Shown: positions 33,347 to 47,098, counted from the stretch's first letter. The stretch is 64,000 nt of DNA from Rhodocollybia butyracea (GCA_015501585.1 JADNRY010000034.1:124001-188000); one strand, 5' to 3'. Notes: generated by a model from the letters alone, not told the origin. Translations and numbers: made by a program.

Positions 33347-33829
33347 ACACGTCGACGAGTGTCTGGGTTTAAGTAGCTAAGGTGACGATCAGGGTCACAC
33401 ATAGTTGCTTAAGTACCGTGATGTGACAGTCAGGCCACATCGTCTAACTTTCGACTGTGATATGCTAAAGATGCAAAATTCACTTGTGTCCCACTCGGGT
33501 GGTCCGTGATAACACAGGATAACACTTGCATAAATTCTGATCGTGAAAAACACGTGACCGCGACCTCGAGTCATTGCCGCCAGCCCTATAGTAGTTTGCC
33601 AAGAACCTCGAAAATAGGTAAGAGGCTAGAGCCTTAAATACTGCCTTAGAGAGGTAGCCTCCAGTGAGGTTCGGATCACTGTACATAGAACACCATTCAT
33701 ATTCGAAACTGATTTTTGATATTCGGGGCAATAAACTTTGACGAGATGTACGAGGATGTAAGTACGCTCTATTAAGTGTTCCAAATTGAAGTATTAATCA
33801 CCAAAAAAAATGTCCAAGTCCTTCTAGTA
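33347..33829. other. Region without a recognised gene
   Basis: Nothing supported; small ORFs only. Confidence 0.45.
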
Positions 33830-35225
33830 TTACACCATCCAAACCCACATATATATCATCCATCCTGCCACACTGATCGCGCCCCACATATTATCCCTGA
33901 CACTCCCAGCACTATTCGGTGAAAACGTCGGCGCAGACCCTGGCGCCACACTGGCAGTACCTAGTGCCTGCGTTGGACCCCCACCGCCACCCGCAGGAAT
34001 ACCTGCGGCGGTGTTGGTTGCAGGACCAGAAGTTTCGACAGTGTCAGCACCAAGATAAAACTGGCCAAGGGCGTTGAGAGACCCGTTGGTGTTCATCATA
34101 TCTATCGTAAGATGATTAAGAATGTAGAAATTGAAAAACGAGGCAAAGTGAACGCACTATAGGCAGAACCATTTTGAGGCCTCTGTGGGTGAAAGTTAGT
34201 GGACTGGCGAGTAAAGAAGATCTGATACCCACAAAGTAACCAAACCAGGCATATCTTTCAACGAAGTCCAAAGTGTCCATGTACGCGGTCGTTTGATTCA
34301 TGAACGTCATTACGTCTAGCGATAGTTGAGATAGCAAAGATAGAAGAAGAAAAAGAAACACACCTGAATCAGCCAATGACGTATCCGCATACTCTGTCAC
34401 CCAGATTGTTCGATTGCCAAACTGAGAGTACAGTTGGAACAAGTAGCTATAGAAGCCTTCCACGCCTTCGCCATACCTGATAGAACGATCCCGAATTAGA
34501 ACGCGAGCATTGAGTGGGAGGAAGTTTTCACCTACCAGTGAATCGGAAGGAAATCAACCGTGCAGTTCGTACAAGCGCCAAAGAACGACGTCAACCATGG
34601 AACACCGGTAGTGTCGCTGCTCACTGCCGGTGCACCGATTCGGATTCCAGGGATCGTAGTTCTCAACGGTTCGATGTGTTGCATCCATAGTTGCGCGGCG
34701 GTATTCGGATCGATGTTGGATTGTTGGTTGAAATCCGGTTCGTTGAAAGTCTATGCATAGAGGAAGATGTCAGAACACGAAATACTTGCGGTAGTCGATC
34801 ATGATGCTAACCAACAAGATGGTCGCGTTCTGCGCCTGTAGCGCCTGGCTCAAATTTTCAATCCCGCCTGAACCCCACTGCATAGGTATATATTGAATTC
34901 CAGACTGCGCTAAATTTGGAGGCGGAGTCAAGCCCCAATCATACTGCCACGAAACAAGACCTTTCGTTTGGTTTATGTTCAATACGTCCGCGAGATTGTC
35001 TGTGTCTGGGTAAGAAAGACCGCGCTTGGCGTTTTTGCCATTACTTGTGGTAGGGGCAGCCGACGTAGTAGATATAACAGCAGTAGCGGAGAAGGTGGTG
35101 GATGTTGCGGAGGTAGATGAGGTAGATGAGGTGGATCCGGACGCAGGAGAAGCATATGTCGAGGAAGGAAGAAGCGATAGGCAAGTCAGTACCAACGAGA
35201 CTCGAGCGAACAAGTGGAAAGCCAT
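33830..35225 (-). CDS. GH128-type (Asl1-like) secreted glucanase with C-terminal hydrophobic tail
   Basis: ATG 35225 begins MAFHLFARVSLVLTCLSLLP, a signal peptide, then a Ser/Thr-rich linker of about 50 residues. The catalytic domain follows: KRGLSYPDTDNL, SWQYDWGLTPPPNL, MQWGSGGI, then across introns TFNEPDFNQQSNI (acid/base Glu), PAVSSDTTGVPWLTSFFGAC, DFLPIHWYG, TIWVTEYADTS (nucleophile Glu) and RYAWFGYF. This is the Asl1/GH128 endo-beta-1,3-glucanase layout. The C-terminus is Ser/Gly/Pro-rich and ends in a hydrophobic stretch (WGAISVAGWMIYMWVWMV), as in GPI-anchored proteins. The likely role is remodelling of wall beta-1,3-glucan at the cell surface. About six exons, divergent from the sterol isomerase gene. 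Confidence 0.82.
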
Positions 35226-35876
35226 TGGAGTTCGTTTTGGGTGTTTCGAGACTGATATTAGGGTACGCGTACGAATAGAAGCCAAAGCTAGAGCGTCAGT
35301 TTGCAGCCGTACACGAATTGTGCCGGTTTTTAAACGTAAAATAAGAGATGGGGAGGAAAAAGACCGGATGAGCGACCAAAGCGAAGAGGAGCTCGAAGCC
35401 TGACACGCGAACCAAACAGTGGGTTTTATATGTACACAAGGCTGTAGCGCAGCCCAGGACATTATGGAATCAGGGACCATCCGTTGATTTCTGCCCTCGA
35501 AGTTCGCTGACAGCCTTACAAGTTATGTTATGAGTATCAATGAACATTTCGACTGCCATGTCAGGCTCCAGGGCAAACAGACTTCCGAAGTGTAAGTTGA
35601 GCTGGCTGTTCCTTGGGCTTGTCGGCATGCATTCTCCGATGTGATCAAGCAGTGACAAGCACTGTGAGATGTATTGTGGCTCGTAGGCACAAATCACAAA
35701 AGAACTCAGCTGAACGTCAAGTATAAAAATACAGGCACCTGTTGCGGGTGAAAGATGGCATGTCCGAGCAGATGGCTATGGATGATTGACGGGACGGAGA
35801 ACAAACGGAGAACAGAAAGAAGCTGTACATGCCGATCATAAGCGTTAAACTGAGCGCTTATTTCTCTTGGTTCAAA
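35226..35876. promoter_or_regulatory. Divergent intergenic region of the glucanase and the sterol isomerase-like gene
   Basis: 650 bp between opposite starts. No gene seen. No clear TATA box on either side. Confidence 0.4.
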
Positions 35877-36813
<937 letters not shown>

Positions 36814-37492
36814 TTCGCTTTACTAGCATAGCTTTAGCGTGGGATGAACGGGAAGATGGATGGAGCTGGGAGAACAGCCTGATACCCACGAATCGTGTGT
36901 TGCGTTATTTATCAAGTGCTTGTTCTGTTACCTGCTTTTTTTTACTTTCAAAGCTTGGTACTGATCACTTTTTTGCTTTCGATATCTCTTCCCCATCTCA
37001 TGTACGAATAAATGGCCGTGGTTAGGGAGGATCTATCGTCCTTTCTCATTGCGGCCCCAAAGTTGATATCGATGGTGCATGTACGGCATCATCGACATCT
37101 CTGGATCCGCCGTTCAATACTTGGATCATGCTGTGTAAAATTCCTTCCTTCTTCCTTTCTTCTCATTTGATGAGAAATAGCCAGTTGTACCTTACTGTCT
37201 ACGAGTCTTCGACAATGTATCATGCTTGTGGTAGTCCGACGGCAAGGGAAAGATGATTATAAGGAGTCGAAGATAGTATGTACACAAATGCAAGAGCGCC
37301 AAAGCTAAGTATAGCGAGAGTAAACGAGTTGTGAATTAATCTGTGTGTATAGATAGTCTGTTGTATAGCAAAGTTCGTCAAAACACGCGGTATATGATTA
37401 TTGGATCGGAGACAATGATGACCGCAATGGAACTAGAAGCTAGACGCGTTGTACGCGTCGTTCTGGGAAAGATCGCAATGATTCGGATTCGT
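36814..37492. other. Convergent intergenic region
   Basis: 3' regions of the sterol isomerase-like gene and the Kre9-like gene; nothing else recognised. Confidence 0.5.
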
Positions 37493-38273
37493 TCATAGTA
37501 CTGAGTTCGAGTCCGAGTCGTCGTTATCGTTGTTGTCGCCGTTGTCGCCATCGTCATCGTTGCTGTTGTCCTGTTCTTGATCTTGAGTAGCCACAATCGT
37601 GAGTGGATCAGATATGTTTCCAGAGTCGCCCATGACTGTCGGACGCGTCAAACCAGAGTTCATTGATAGAAAGGAAAAAGGGAGAAAAGAACGCACGACA
37701 GAGGACGTAGCTATCCCTGGTTGGCAGATTCCTCGAAGAATCGATTGTGAAGCTGGTGAAGCCATCAGCCAGCATGAATCCACTGCTCAGAGGGTAATCT
37801 GTGTAGTAGGACTGGTTGAGCAGAGATAGGACGCGAGAGGCAGGAAAGGTCGTATACCAGAGTCAAGGTGCTCATTATATTTACCCTCTTGGTTATCCAA
37901 CCATCCGAGCAGGACACTCCCAGTACTGTTCTTCAGTTCCTCGGGTATATTATCGGTCTCTATCAATTGTAAACCGAGTAAGTAACATGGAACAAATGGT
38001 GCTCAGATGAGGCTTACCCCATGTCATCTAAAGAAAACGGATAGTCAGTCCGATGTTGCTCTATAAATTGACAGGAAGAAAGCTCACGTTGTACGTAGTG
38101 GTTCCTGCCTCCCACACGATATCGTGTCCTTTAGGATAGATGATAGTCGGAGAGAACGCGACGAGCTCGCTATCTTTTGTAAGAGAAGCACGGGCGATCC
38201 GGATAGGCGAGGAAGAGACAACGTGCGAGGCGGCCACGAGGAAGATGGAGATAGAAGCGATGATGGACTTCAT
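37493..38273 (-). CDS. Kre9/Knh1-like secreted protein with acidic tail (1)
   Basis: ATG 38273 begins MKSIIASISIFLVAASHVVS, a signal peptide. The PF10342-type domain follows over several short exons: SPTIIYPKGHDIVWEAGTTY, NIPEELKNSTGSVLLGWL, NEHLDSDYPLSSGFMLADG, DSSRNLPTRDSYVL and VMGDSGNISDPLTIV. These match the fungal family in which the domain binds or organises cell-wall beta-glucan. The C-terminus is a run of Asp/Asn (DDDGDNGDNNDNDD) with no GPI signal. At the intron after GACATGGG the phases do not join perfectly, so one base may be missing. A second member lies at 41287. Confidence 0.65.
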
Positions 38274-39381
38274 TTTTGGAACGAAAAGAAAAGAGATTTA
38301 GTTGGCTTTTTGTTTTTCTGTTATTGAGAGAGAATGAAAAGGGCGAGAGGTTGAGTGAGGAAGAGCGAGGTGGTGGTTGAGGTTGAAGAGGGGAAGAATT
38401 GACCGGAATTTGCTGAAATCGAAGCGCGCTTTATAGTCAGATTTGGCATGTTTGTTTGGTCCTTCAGAAGCAATCGAAAGCCACCGTCGCTTCAACTCCA
38501 ATGTGCTATAAGCTCTACAACGTACAAGCTCTGGACCTTCGAAGAGCCCTACTAGACTTTCGAAATGAAGCCCAGTCACCAATGCATTACCGGTATACTA
38601 CCGACTGTGGAAGAATTCGGAACATATTGTCGGGTATAGATCTAGGTTCTGTACAGCTGTAATCCTCGGTACATTGCTACAGCACTGCAATTCATCCTGA
38701 ATGGAAGTTCCCAGTATAGAAATTGGACTGCCATATTTGGAAGCATCTCCGGGCGTCTTATGCAACGCAGGATTTTACCTTGGATTCCGAAGACTCAGTA
38801 CTCGGATCCAGATCCTGCTACAAGCTCATCCTCAAGATTGGAGGTGCGGTCTACAATCTCCGCGAAAGATACGCCTATTACTGTGTATCCGAGGGAGTTA
38901 GAGACAGAGTCACTCGGCAAGCTATAGCTAGTGGGTAGTAGAAGCACTGCCGGGGGCTTCTATCGTCGCACCTCTGCGCCTTTCGGGCTACCATGTGAAC
39001 CGCTACATGTTCTTGGTCATGCGTCGCAGCCGATAGCACCTGGGATTCGTGCAAAAGTGAAAAAGTTTGCTAACTGAAAATTCAATATTCTGAAGCCCGG
39101 CAGTAAATTGAAGGAAAAGGGACTCCACAGTGTGTGGCTTCGTATGTAAATCCAGAAGTACTAGGGTCTCCAACTCTGAACAACTTTGGCTTACCGCATT
39201 CAACATTTTCCGTACTTCAATTACTTATGACTCCTGGGTAGTACAGATTTTCACATCATATTCCGATGCCAACATATAGGAACTGAACTCTGGCTTATAC
39301 AATATTTTCAACTCTCTGGGTGCTCAGTATGATTCAGTCCGACACTTCCACTGTAGCAAGAAATCAGCCTGTGAAGCTTCC
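38274..39381. other. Intergenic region with a duplicated segment
   Basis: No gene supported. Holds the 38730-38890 copy of a segment repeated at 41019. Confidence 0.45.
38730..38890. repeat. Dispersed repeat, copy 1
   Basis: Aligns in order with 41019-41196: GGAAGCATCTCCG, GGATT(C)CGAAGACT / GGAGACTTAA, TACAAGCTCAT, CTCAAGATTGGAGG / CTCAAAATTAGAGG, ACAATCTCCGCGAAAGATA. Origin unknown; possibly part of a decayed element. Confidence 0.65.
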
Positions 39382-40168
39382 TTACTTTGGAAAAATGGGC
39401 GTACCTAGGAGTTGGAACTGCTGTCGCACGTCATTAGTGTTCTTCTCCTCAAAGGTAACCTGCATATACAAAGTAAGAAATCGAGTCGGACCTATCATGC
39501 AGAATTGCAGATGAAAGTTGGGAAGAACACGTACAGGAGCAATAGGGCTGAAGCCTGAGGTGGTATTAGGGGCCCATATTGTCAGAAATATAGTGACTGT
39601 TGGGAAAGGAGTATCCATGCAGCTGATACTGTAATCGTGTGTGAGTGGTGAGAACAAGCAATAATTCAGTAACCCACAAGAATGGCCCATTAGTTTGACC
39701 AGCAACAACCGGAGTGACTGTGAAAGAGATGTTAGAATTCGGCTGAAGGACCGCCTGGGCCGACAAATTAGGGGCTCCAGTTTTCTCGCCAGCATAGCTG
39801 AGGGAGAATCCAGGGCAAGTGATGCTCGCAAACTGAGGTGGACACCGTGAACATCGAGCTGAGTTGGGGAATTTTACTTGGAGGCGAATAGTAGAAACTT
39901 ACTTGAGTGGTGCCGTCGGCCCCCGGAACAATATTCCACTTTGAAAACTTGGTGAAATCAAATTTTTTAAGCCTACTAACCAGCCAAGTAGTGAAGTAGC
40001 ACTACTTACCGGTGCATAGGCTGTCGGGAGCGCCGAGATAGGCCCATACTGTTCGCATAGATCGTTGGGTCCAACTATATTAGTACCGGTAGTGTCCGCG
40101 ATGAGGATGCTGACGCTAGCTGCTGCTGACAACGCAGCGATATTGCTGATATTCAAGTTCGCAAGCAT
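39382..40168 (-). CDS. Unknown secreted protein
   Basis: ATG 40168 begins MLANLNISNIAALSAAASVS, a likely signal peptide, then DTTGTNIVGPNDLCEQYGPI. Later exons read VPGADGTTQ, FASITCPGFSLSYAGEKTGA, VLQPNSNISFTVTPVVAGQT and, near the end, a Pro/Thr/Phe-rich region. The frame is open across 39831-39382 in large part, with introns near 39900 and 39680. No family is recognised. It sits between two Kre9-like secreted genes in the same orientation and has its own TATA box, so it is probably expressed. Confidence 0.5.
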
Positions 40169-40214
40169 TATGCGTTTACTAGGCTTAAAGAGACGGAAAG
40201 ATCTGGATAGCGCG

Positions 40215-40222
40215 CTTTTATA
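40215..40222 (-). promoter_or_regulatory. TATA box of the unknown secreted protein gene
   Basis: TATAAAAG on the minus strand, 47-54 bp upstream of ATG 40168. Confidence 0.55.
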
Positions 40223-41286
40223 CCAGCTGGGATGTATAGATAGTCGCCCTCGTTTCTCAAGATTGAGTCCCACTGAGAGGAAGAGCCCCCAGTGGGGCCT
40301 GGCTCTCTTATTTTGTATTAGACGCTAGAAGGGTACAGAAGTATTTGTATCTCGCCGTTCATGACATTACTTTGGAGGGCACATAAAGGGCGCATTGAAT
40401 GCATCTGAGAAATATCATTTGTTTTTGTATGGGGTCTTAGCTGTATCTCGTTGTGATGAATCAAAGATCCCTTTCTGGCAAGACCAAAGAAATCGCTCAA
40501 GTGACTTTGTTACCCTTCTCGAGCCTTCAAGGTAATATGGAGGTATTGCTCAGGTACCAGGTTGGGAACGGCCCCAGGTAAATGTCCTATAATGTCTCAT
40601 TCAAGCTTAGGAGTTAGATATTTAGAATTGGAATCCCGAAGTGGTCAGGGAGCGACAGAAGCAGGCCGGCCTGAATCTAACTAGTTTTGTATAATCATCG
40701 TCAGTCGATGGTACTTATAGAAGATTCGTATTGGCACAGATAAGATCATCCCAGCAGGTGGAACAAGCAAGGCAAGATATCCGACCTGAACCATTGCCTT
40801 GCAAATGCCAACAGATTCCAAAGCTGAATCTGGCCAATGAATAAGCCAAAGTAGTTCAATCCTCTAGATAGATTGTACTGATCCTAAGCTCAGCCAGAGG
40901 AGATAGCACAAAGTTGGATGATTGATCTGTGTATATGGGCTAAACATCCCTTCTGGCGACTGTAAGCTTCGATAGACAGCTGCAGCAAGATAAACTTCCT
41001 AATATAGAAAATAAAGTACTATATTCGGAAGCATCTCCGAGAATCGCGCCCAGCACCGGAATTTTATCAAAAAAGAGAAAAGCTGAGGCGAAGCGGTTAC
41101 CTCCGGAGACTTAAATCTTGTTATAAGCTCATACTCAAAATTAGAGGCGGTGTACAATCTCCGCGATCCTCCGCGAAAGATATGCCTATCATTGGGCATG
41201 CCTATGAAACGATCAGATCGAACAGTTTCAGAGGGTTCGCTATAAAATCATGATATTGCGAGCAGACATGCACCGAGATCTAGGAG
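40223..41286. other. Intergenic region
   Basis: No gene supported. Contains repeat copy 2 at 41019. Confidence 0.45.
41019..41196. repeat. Dispersed repeat, copy 2
   Basis: See copy 1 at 38730. Lies just beyond the 3' end of the second Kre9-like gene. Confidence 0.65.
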
Positions 41287-42018
41287 CTAGTCAATGTCAT
41301 CAAATTCTGAGGGGGCAAAGTCAGAGTCATAGTCGATGTCATCAAGTATCTGAGGGGGCAAAGCCAGAGTCACTCGGAGGACTTCAAGCTTCGGTACTTC
41401 AGCATCGGCAGTAGAAGGAGCACTGCCGGTCACAGACTGAATCTCAAACTCAGGGCTCTTGTTCCCGCTATCGCCCATCACTGACATACATCTAAGTCTC
41501 GACAACGGGGGATGAAACTCAAGCCAGACTTACAGACAATAATGTACTTCCCCGCTGGAACCTTGGGGACTTCTATCGTCGCATTGCCTAATGAAAGGTC
41601 GACGTACGAAGCAAGTGGATGTTCTAAGAGAAGTACGAGTCAAAAAGTGCAAAGGGGAAAAGAATGGAGACGAACTGATATCCAAGTTCTCGCCTCCAGT
41701 GTCACTCAAGTGGCCCAACAGAATTGTGCCATTGCGATTCGTGAGTGGAATGTTTGCAGGCGGCGGTTTCCTGGAGGTTTAGACCTTTGGTATTTCGCAC
41801 AGCAAAGGATAAAGCAGAAGTTACCAGGTAACAACACCGTGCGTTCCCGTTTGCCAAACAGTGGTGGCGTCGGGAGTTAGAATCTTAGGCGAATAGACGT
41901 CGCGGATTGATAAACTCCTTTTGGCGGAAATGGCTGCAGAATTGGCGGTATTCGTAACAGTGAGTAGAAGGAAGAGCAAGGAAGCACAGGGGAGCGAAAA
42001 ACTTGGGTGGAAATACAT
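41287..42018 (-). CDS. Kre9/Knh1-like secreted protein with acidic tail (2)
   Basis: ATG 42018 begins MYFHPSFSLPCASLLFLLLT, a signal peptide. The domain reads SPKILTPDATTVWQTGTHGV, then TNRNGTILLGHLSD, HPLASYVDLSLGNATIEVP, AGKYIIVLMGDSGNKSPEFE. All four exons join in phase, e.g. IIV-L-MGDSGN across a GTAAGT...CAG intron. This is the same PF10342-type secreted family as 37493. The tail is acidic (DDIDYDSDFAPSEFDDID) without a GPI signal. Preferred over a TTG at 42054. Probable role in wall beta-glucan organisation, inferred from the family. Confidence 0.75.
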
Positions 42019-42513
42019 CGTCCAGCGAGAATTCCAGTCAAAGATGGGAGTCAAAGGTAAAGACCAGCTTGCCTTTAGACTTGGTGGTTCGGATCAAATG
42101 ACGTTGTTCTCACAGTCACATGGAGCGCAGAGCGCGTGGGATTGCCAATTTTCCCAGAAACGTGACTCATCTCTTCTCAATTCGAACAGGGCTGTTTCAC
42201 GCGCACTGTCACTGTCAGTTCAATCCGGCTTAGCATCGTCAAGGCCTTTTGTCTGCAGGCTTGACTCGTGTACACTGCCTTCCTTTTGTCTATAAAAAGC
42301 CTTCTCAGTAAGTTATGCCTGGTCCGCACCCACATACTTAACGCTAATACATGTCACCAGGTTTCTTGTACATATCTGAGCCCTTGTAACGCCACATTTT
42401 TCTTATCAAGTTCACCGGATGACTTTGTTCGAGCCAATAATTTCTACCGACTGGCCATATCACGCACATTTTCACCCTCCCTCGATTACTCTTCGACGCA
42501 GAGGTCGTCTCGC
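42019..42513. promoter_or_regulatory. Divergent promoter region of the Kre9-like gene and RIF1
   Basis: 495 bp. TATAAAAAG at about 42291 faces the RIF1 gene, some 220 bp before its ATG. No gene present. Confidence 0.4.
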
Positions 42514-45500
42514 ATGAACCAGAATACCCGTGACGCCAGAGAGAATATACCCATAACCAAGCCATATCACGAAGCGAACGAGGAAGCTTCTGCTCACATC
42601 AACAGTGCACCTTCTATGGCTTCATCGCCGTCCACCAGCGCCCATGGGTCCAAACACTCTATCATTTCAATACATTACCTTCAATCCCCATTAAACACGC
42701 TTGAAGATTCGTTAACCGGGGATCATTTTGACCTCCATGACCTCTCAGAGGCATACAACGTGCTCTCCACGAGAATTAAAGACATTCTACTCAGAGATGT
42801 AGACTCGGAACAAGCCCTATCTGTACTCCGAGAGCAATCTCACACCCTAACGAACGCTCTTAGGCGGGATGTAATGCGAGTCTTGACCAATCCTTATCTA
42901 ACCCCGAGGAGAGATGACATGGACCCAGAAGAGGTCCAGTTCGCTCGCGATTTAGCTATGCTAGGGCAGCAAGCGATTCGCCTGATCTCAGAGTTGTTCG
43001 CTTTCCCTCAGTTATCTTCCACAATGTCCGGTATGCTATTCCATCCTTCCATGCAAGTACTTTGTTCTCATAGACTTATCCTAGACGATCAACTTCGCCT
43101 CCTACTCCATGACGTTTTAGCTATTCTTTCAGAGCCCTCGCTTCCGACGCCACATTCGAAACGGACGTTCGCACTACTACGGTGGACCCTACAGAGTCAA
43201 AAGCTTCCGGAGAATGTTCTTACTCATCACAAAAAGCAGATAATGGCCACCGTAAAGCAGAGTTTGGAAGGAGAAAAGCTATCGGAACAGATAGTCATTG
43301 ATGGTCTCAAGGTGCGTTGTATCACCTCACCCTCACCCTTATCATCTTCGCTTAACGACTTATCTTTCTAGATTTTGGCTGAGCTACTCCGTGGCTACGG
43401 CAGACTTTTCCTTTCCTCCGCCTGCGACTTGCTCGACGCAGTCTTGAATCGTCTCATAGCAGAAACATTAAGCATTCGCTTTGCAGCCGGCAATACGCTT
43501 AGTGCATTTGTACATGCTAAAATAATGCTGTTGTTGGGGAACAAACATAAAGTTACCATCAAGATTTCTCGTACGGTCCGCAAATTCTCCCTCCAGTATT
43601 TCGCACAGGAACTCCCAGAACCAGAATCTCTCGAAGAACTCTCGCAGGACCCTTCCGAAGAAGAGCTCTCGCAAGAACCTCCTGAAGACTTATCGCAGAA
43701 ACCTCCACTGTACTGCTTCCTATCCTCTGCGTTCGCGATATCTCAGCTCGCTCACGATGGTGATGGACCTCAATGGGCTGCTGCCGTGCTAGCCTCTCTC
43801 ATCGTGTTGTTTGACGAACGCGTGTTCACCAGTCTTCCAGCTTTACGCCATATAAAGGCTTTGCTCTGGAAAGTCTCCGAGCACCAGAGCATTACAGTAA
43901 AATACTTGCACCCTTCAATATGGAGATCCTTCGTCTGGGCGTTCGCTCGTATTCCTTCGGAAGAAGAACTTTCGAGAAAGGTTCAGGTGTTCCTCTCGCA
44001 AGATTATCGAAATGGTGTTGGTGCCTTGGCCTGTTATGTGACCATGAACTTTCAGAGCGATGATTCGGTTGGAAGGACTTTGGGGGTCGTAGCGGATATG
44101 TTTAAGCAGCCACAGGCCAGGATGGATGCAATCCATCTAACATGCCAGCTGCTTGGGTCGTCGTCGGATGCCAGTTCGTCGATTGTGCATGTGTTGCAAG
44201 AAAAGCTCTTTGACGGCCAAATCCTTGAAACACATCTCGCGAACTTGCGCGAGAAGCTACGCCGTATACCCAACGTTGTCCGTAGTTTTAGTATTGCGGA
44301 GATCACCCCTCACTGGAACAAACTGCACGAATTTTGGATAGCTGGCGTGAAATTCATCTTAAATGAGTCACAACAAGCGATTCCGGTAACGTTGATTTTT
44401 CAGATGAACTTGTCCTTGGCTTACACGTTTTTGTTACAGCAATACCTCTTCGAAGCTTGGCGAACGCTTATCTCCACCGCTGCTCGGATCCACAAGGATC
44501 ACACTCTGCCACCGCCGATTGTACAGACCCTGGAAGATCTTTCCTCAGAATCTATACTAGATATTTCGGATGTGAGGACGGAAATCAGACAAATTCATCT
44601 CCTGCGCGGATTGTGGAAATTAGTTCAGGCCTCGTTCACTGGGTCTTCTTTGGATGTTCTGGCTGATTACTTCCTCGGTGCCGTCGTCAGACGTAACTTT
44701 GACATCTCAAGCGCTCCTGTTCAGTCCGAGTGGGTGCATCTGTGCCAGGATATCAGAGTGTATCCACTCAAAGGTGCCGGTAGACGACTTAATACCAAAG
44801 GCGGTCCTTCTTTTAATACCAAGACATGGGTCGCTGTCGCGCGTGTATGGATTGCTGCCGAAGGAGCCTCGGGGGACAACTTGATCACATTTTTGAAATT
44901 TTATTTCCCGTACGTTTTCTCTAATCTCTCTGATGTATCCTAATCATGTCTAACTCAGTGAGCAACTATCAACTGACGAAGAACTTGAGCTTTGGAAGAA
45001 GCTTTTTTACAAAGCGCTAGCCGCTTCCAAGGCTCAGCCTAACGCCAAAGAAGCTGTCTTAAATTTGTGGAACACGTTCATCTCAAAGGATGAAGAAGTG
45101 TGAGTTGACCATTACTATTTCACTCTCTTGTCTTACCTTGCACGATCTGCAGCATCTTAGCCTTTCCTAGACAGTTTCACGCTCTTATTTCAGCGTTTGC
45201 CGACCCATTCGATAACGACATGTCTGAAGAAATACTAGCCTTCATCGACCACCTTTTACTCTCACTATACCCTCCTTCTATACACCCGTTGTCCGTATGT
45301 TTGCGGTATATTGATACGATCCGTGGAATAGTTACCTATTTACCGGAGAAGCACCTTGTACCCTGTTTGGCTCAATTGTCCAATTGCCTCTGCCTTTGGA
45401 TCGAAGACAAATCTCCAGCTTTACCGGACGAAATGTACTCTCAGCATGTACGTAGCTTCACGTTGTTCAACGAATTGAATTTTAAAGTCATCTTTGGATT

Positions 45501-46960
45501 ATAGGTCTTGCCGCTGTACAAAGACGTTCTCCGGAAACTTCGCAATGAGGAACCCAACGAAACAACTCTTCTCACCTTGTGGAAATTCTTAGTAGCTCCC
45601 TTTCAACGACCTATGGACAAAGATCAGGAATCTGCCCAGATCTGCGCAAAGGCTGCCGATGCCTTTGACGAATTCTGGTCGGCTACATATCAAGGAAAAG
45701 CTGAATTCTTCCCTTTGTATGATCAGGATCTAAAGAAATACCTCAAGGCCTTGGCGTTGGTCGAGAATGGTAACCAAGCTGATGGGTTAACTCAAAGCGA
45801 AGACTCGCAAAAAACGGTGAGACTCAATAGGTCGTATGATTTCCACGATGTAAACTCATGGTCTGCATAGGACGGCTCGTATGTTCCCGAGACTCAGCCT
45901 TTGGAACCTGCGCCAGTCACCGGATCGCAAGCTATGGCCAACTATGTTGATATGCTGATCAACAAAGGGAACGAGGAACGTGACCTTGCCGATGCAGACA
46001 TTGTCCCTTCTTCCTCGTCGCCTCTCCGTGCACCTTTGATTCCCTCTTGGAAACCCGTTCTGCGACAAGACATCGACGCTATGGCAGTGGATAGGCCGGA
46101 AGATCCTGGATCAAGCGCAGTTTCGACGCGTGGAATGAAGCGGAAGCGTCAGGAGAAAGACCAGGATGCCACGCCGCCAGAAACGAGTTTTCTCCCCAAA
46201 GCTCAAGCTCCAGTCAGCGGGCAAATTCGAAATCCTCCCAGCCTATCCCGAAACCTAAAACCAGACTCCGAATGGCTCATGTGGAGGTGATGAAAGCGCA
46301 ACATGAGCCACTTCGAACACCGACGAGACCTCGAAAGTCTCAGACCAGTGTCATTGCTGCGAGTACATGGAACCGAGGAAGCCAGCTGATGACGCCCGAG
46401 CCTTCTGCCCCACCTTCGAGTCATCACGGCCATGCCGTGCATTCGGCTCAAGAAGATGACGAGGAGGAAGACTATGGATCATGGGAGAAAGGAGTAGCAT
46501 CTCCCAGCAGTTTTGCACAAATTTCGAGGGATTTAGAGATGGACGACACTATGGATGGCACACACGTAGCTAAACGAGGTGAGCACAGAGCTGCCGCTCG
46601 TTTCGAAGCTAATTCCCCGCCGTAGAACGCTCCAAGGCCCCTGAAAGTGACAATGACGATGAACATGATAGTGAGCATGAGCAGGATGCTGATGCTGCCC
46701 GCTCCTCTGTTCGTCTTTCGAAGAAACGAAAGACGACTTTTTCCAAAAACGCGAAATCGGATGATACCGATAAACCCAGAACCAGAACGACTTCTGCTAA
46801 GATACTGCAATTGCAGCAGGCCCTACATGCGATTGAAGAAGACCAAGAGACTCCAGAAGAAGACCTAGTCAAGGCCTCGGAGATGGTAGAAGGGTTTGGG
46901 TCGACGTTGAAAGAGAGATTGGTCACTCGGAATCCAAAGCGGCAGAACCGTAAAGGATGA
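42514..46960 (+). CDS. rif1: Telomere-associated protein Rif1 (N-terminal HEAT-like domain)
   Basis: Rif1 acts at telomeres, in replication timing and in break repair, usually by recruiting protein phosphatase 1. The N-terminus shows the fungal Rif1 pattern: HYLQSPLNTLEDSL, LHDLSEAYNVLSTRI, VQFARDLAMLGQQAI, SLPTPHSKRTFALLRWTLQS. HEAT-like helices continue over two large exons (42514-43311 and 43372-44909), with WVAVARVWIAAEGASGDNL and LWNTFISKDEEV further on. Smaller exons follow, split by 49-56-nt introns (44910-44958, about 45102-45152 and 45449-45504). The C-terminus is charged and Ser-rich, with NLS-like KRKRQEK and KKRKTTF. A one-base slip falls between about 46165 and 46275: ATPPETSFLP is in one frame and RMAHVEVMKAQHEP in the next. 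No intron explains it. About 1270 residues. I could not confirm a PP1-docking motif. Confidence 0.8.
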
Positions 46961-47090
46961 TATCGGGATAAGGAGCATATGATATTTATACGTTAATTAT
47001 TTCATCAAGTGTATTCTTCACATCCGGCATTAAATTACTTATACTCTACTGTAGATTTGTACTACTTTTGTACTTTACTTCAATCCATCT

Positions 47091-47098
47091 TATAAAAG
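47091..47098 (+). promoter_or_regulatory. TATA box of the CAF1 gene
   Basis: TATAAAAG 86-93 bp upstream of ATG 47184. Confidence 0.5.
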
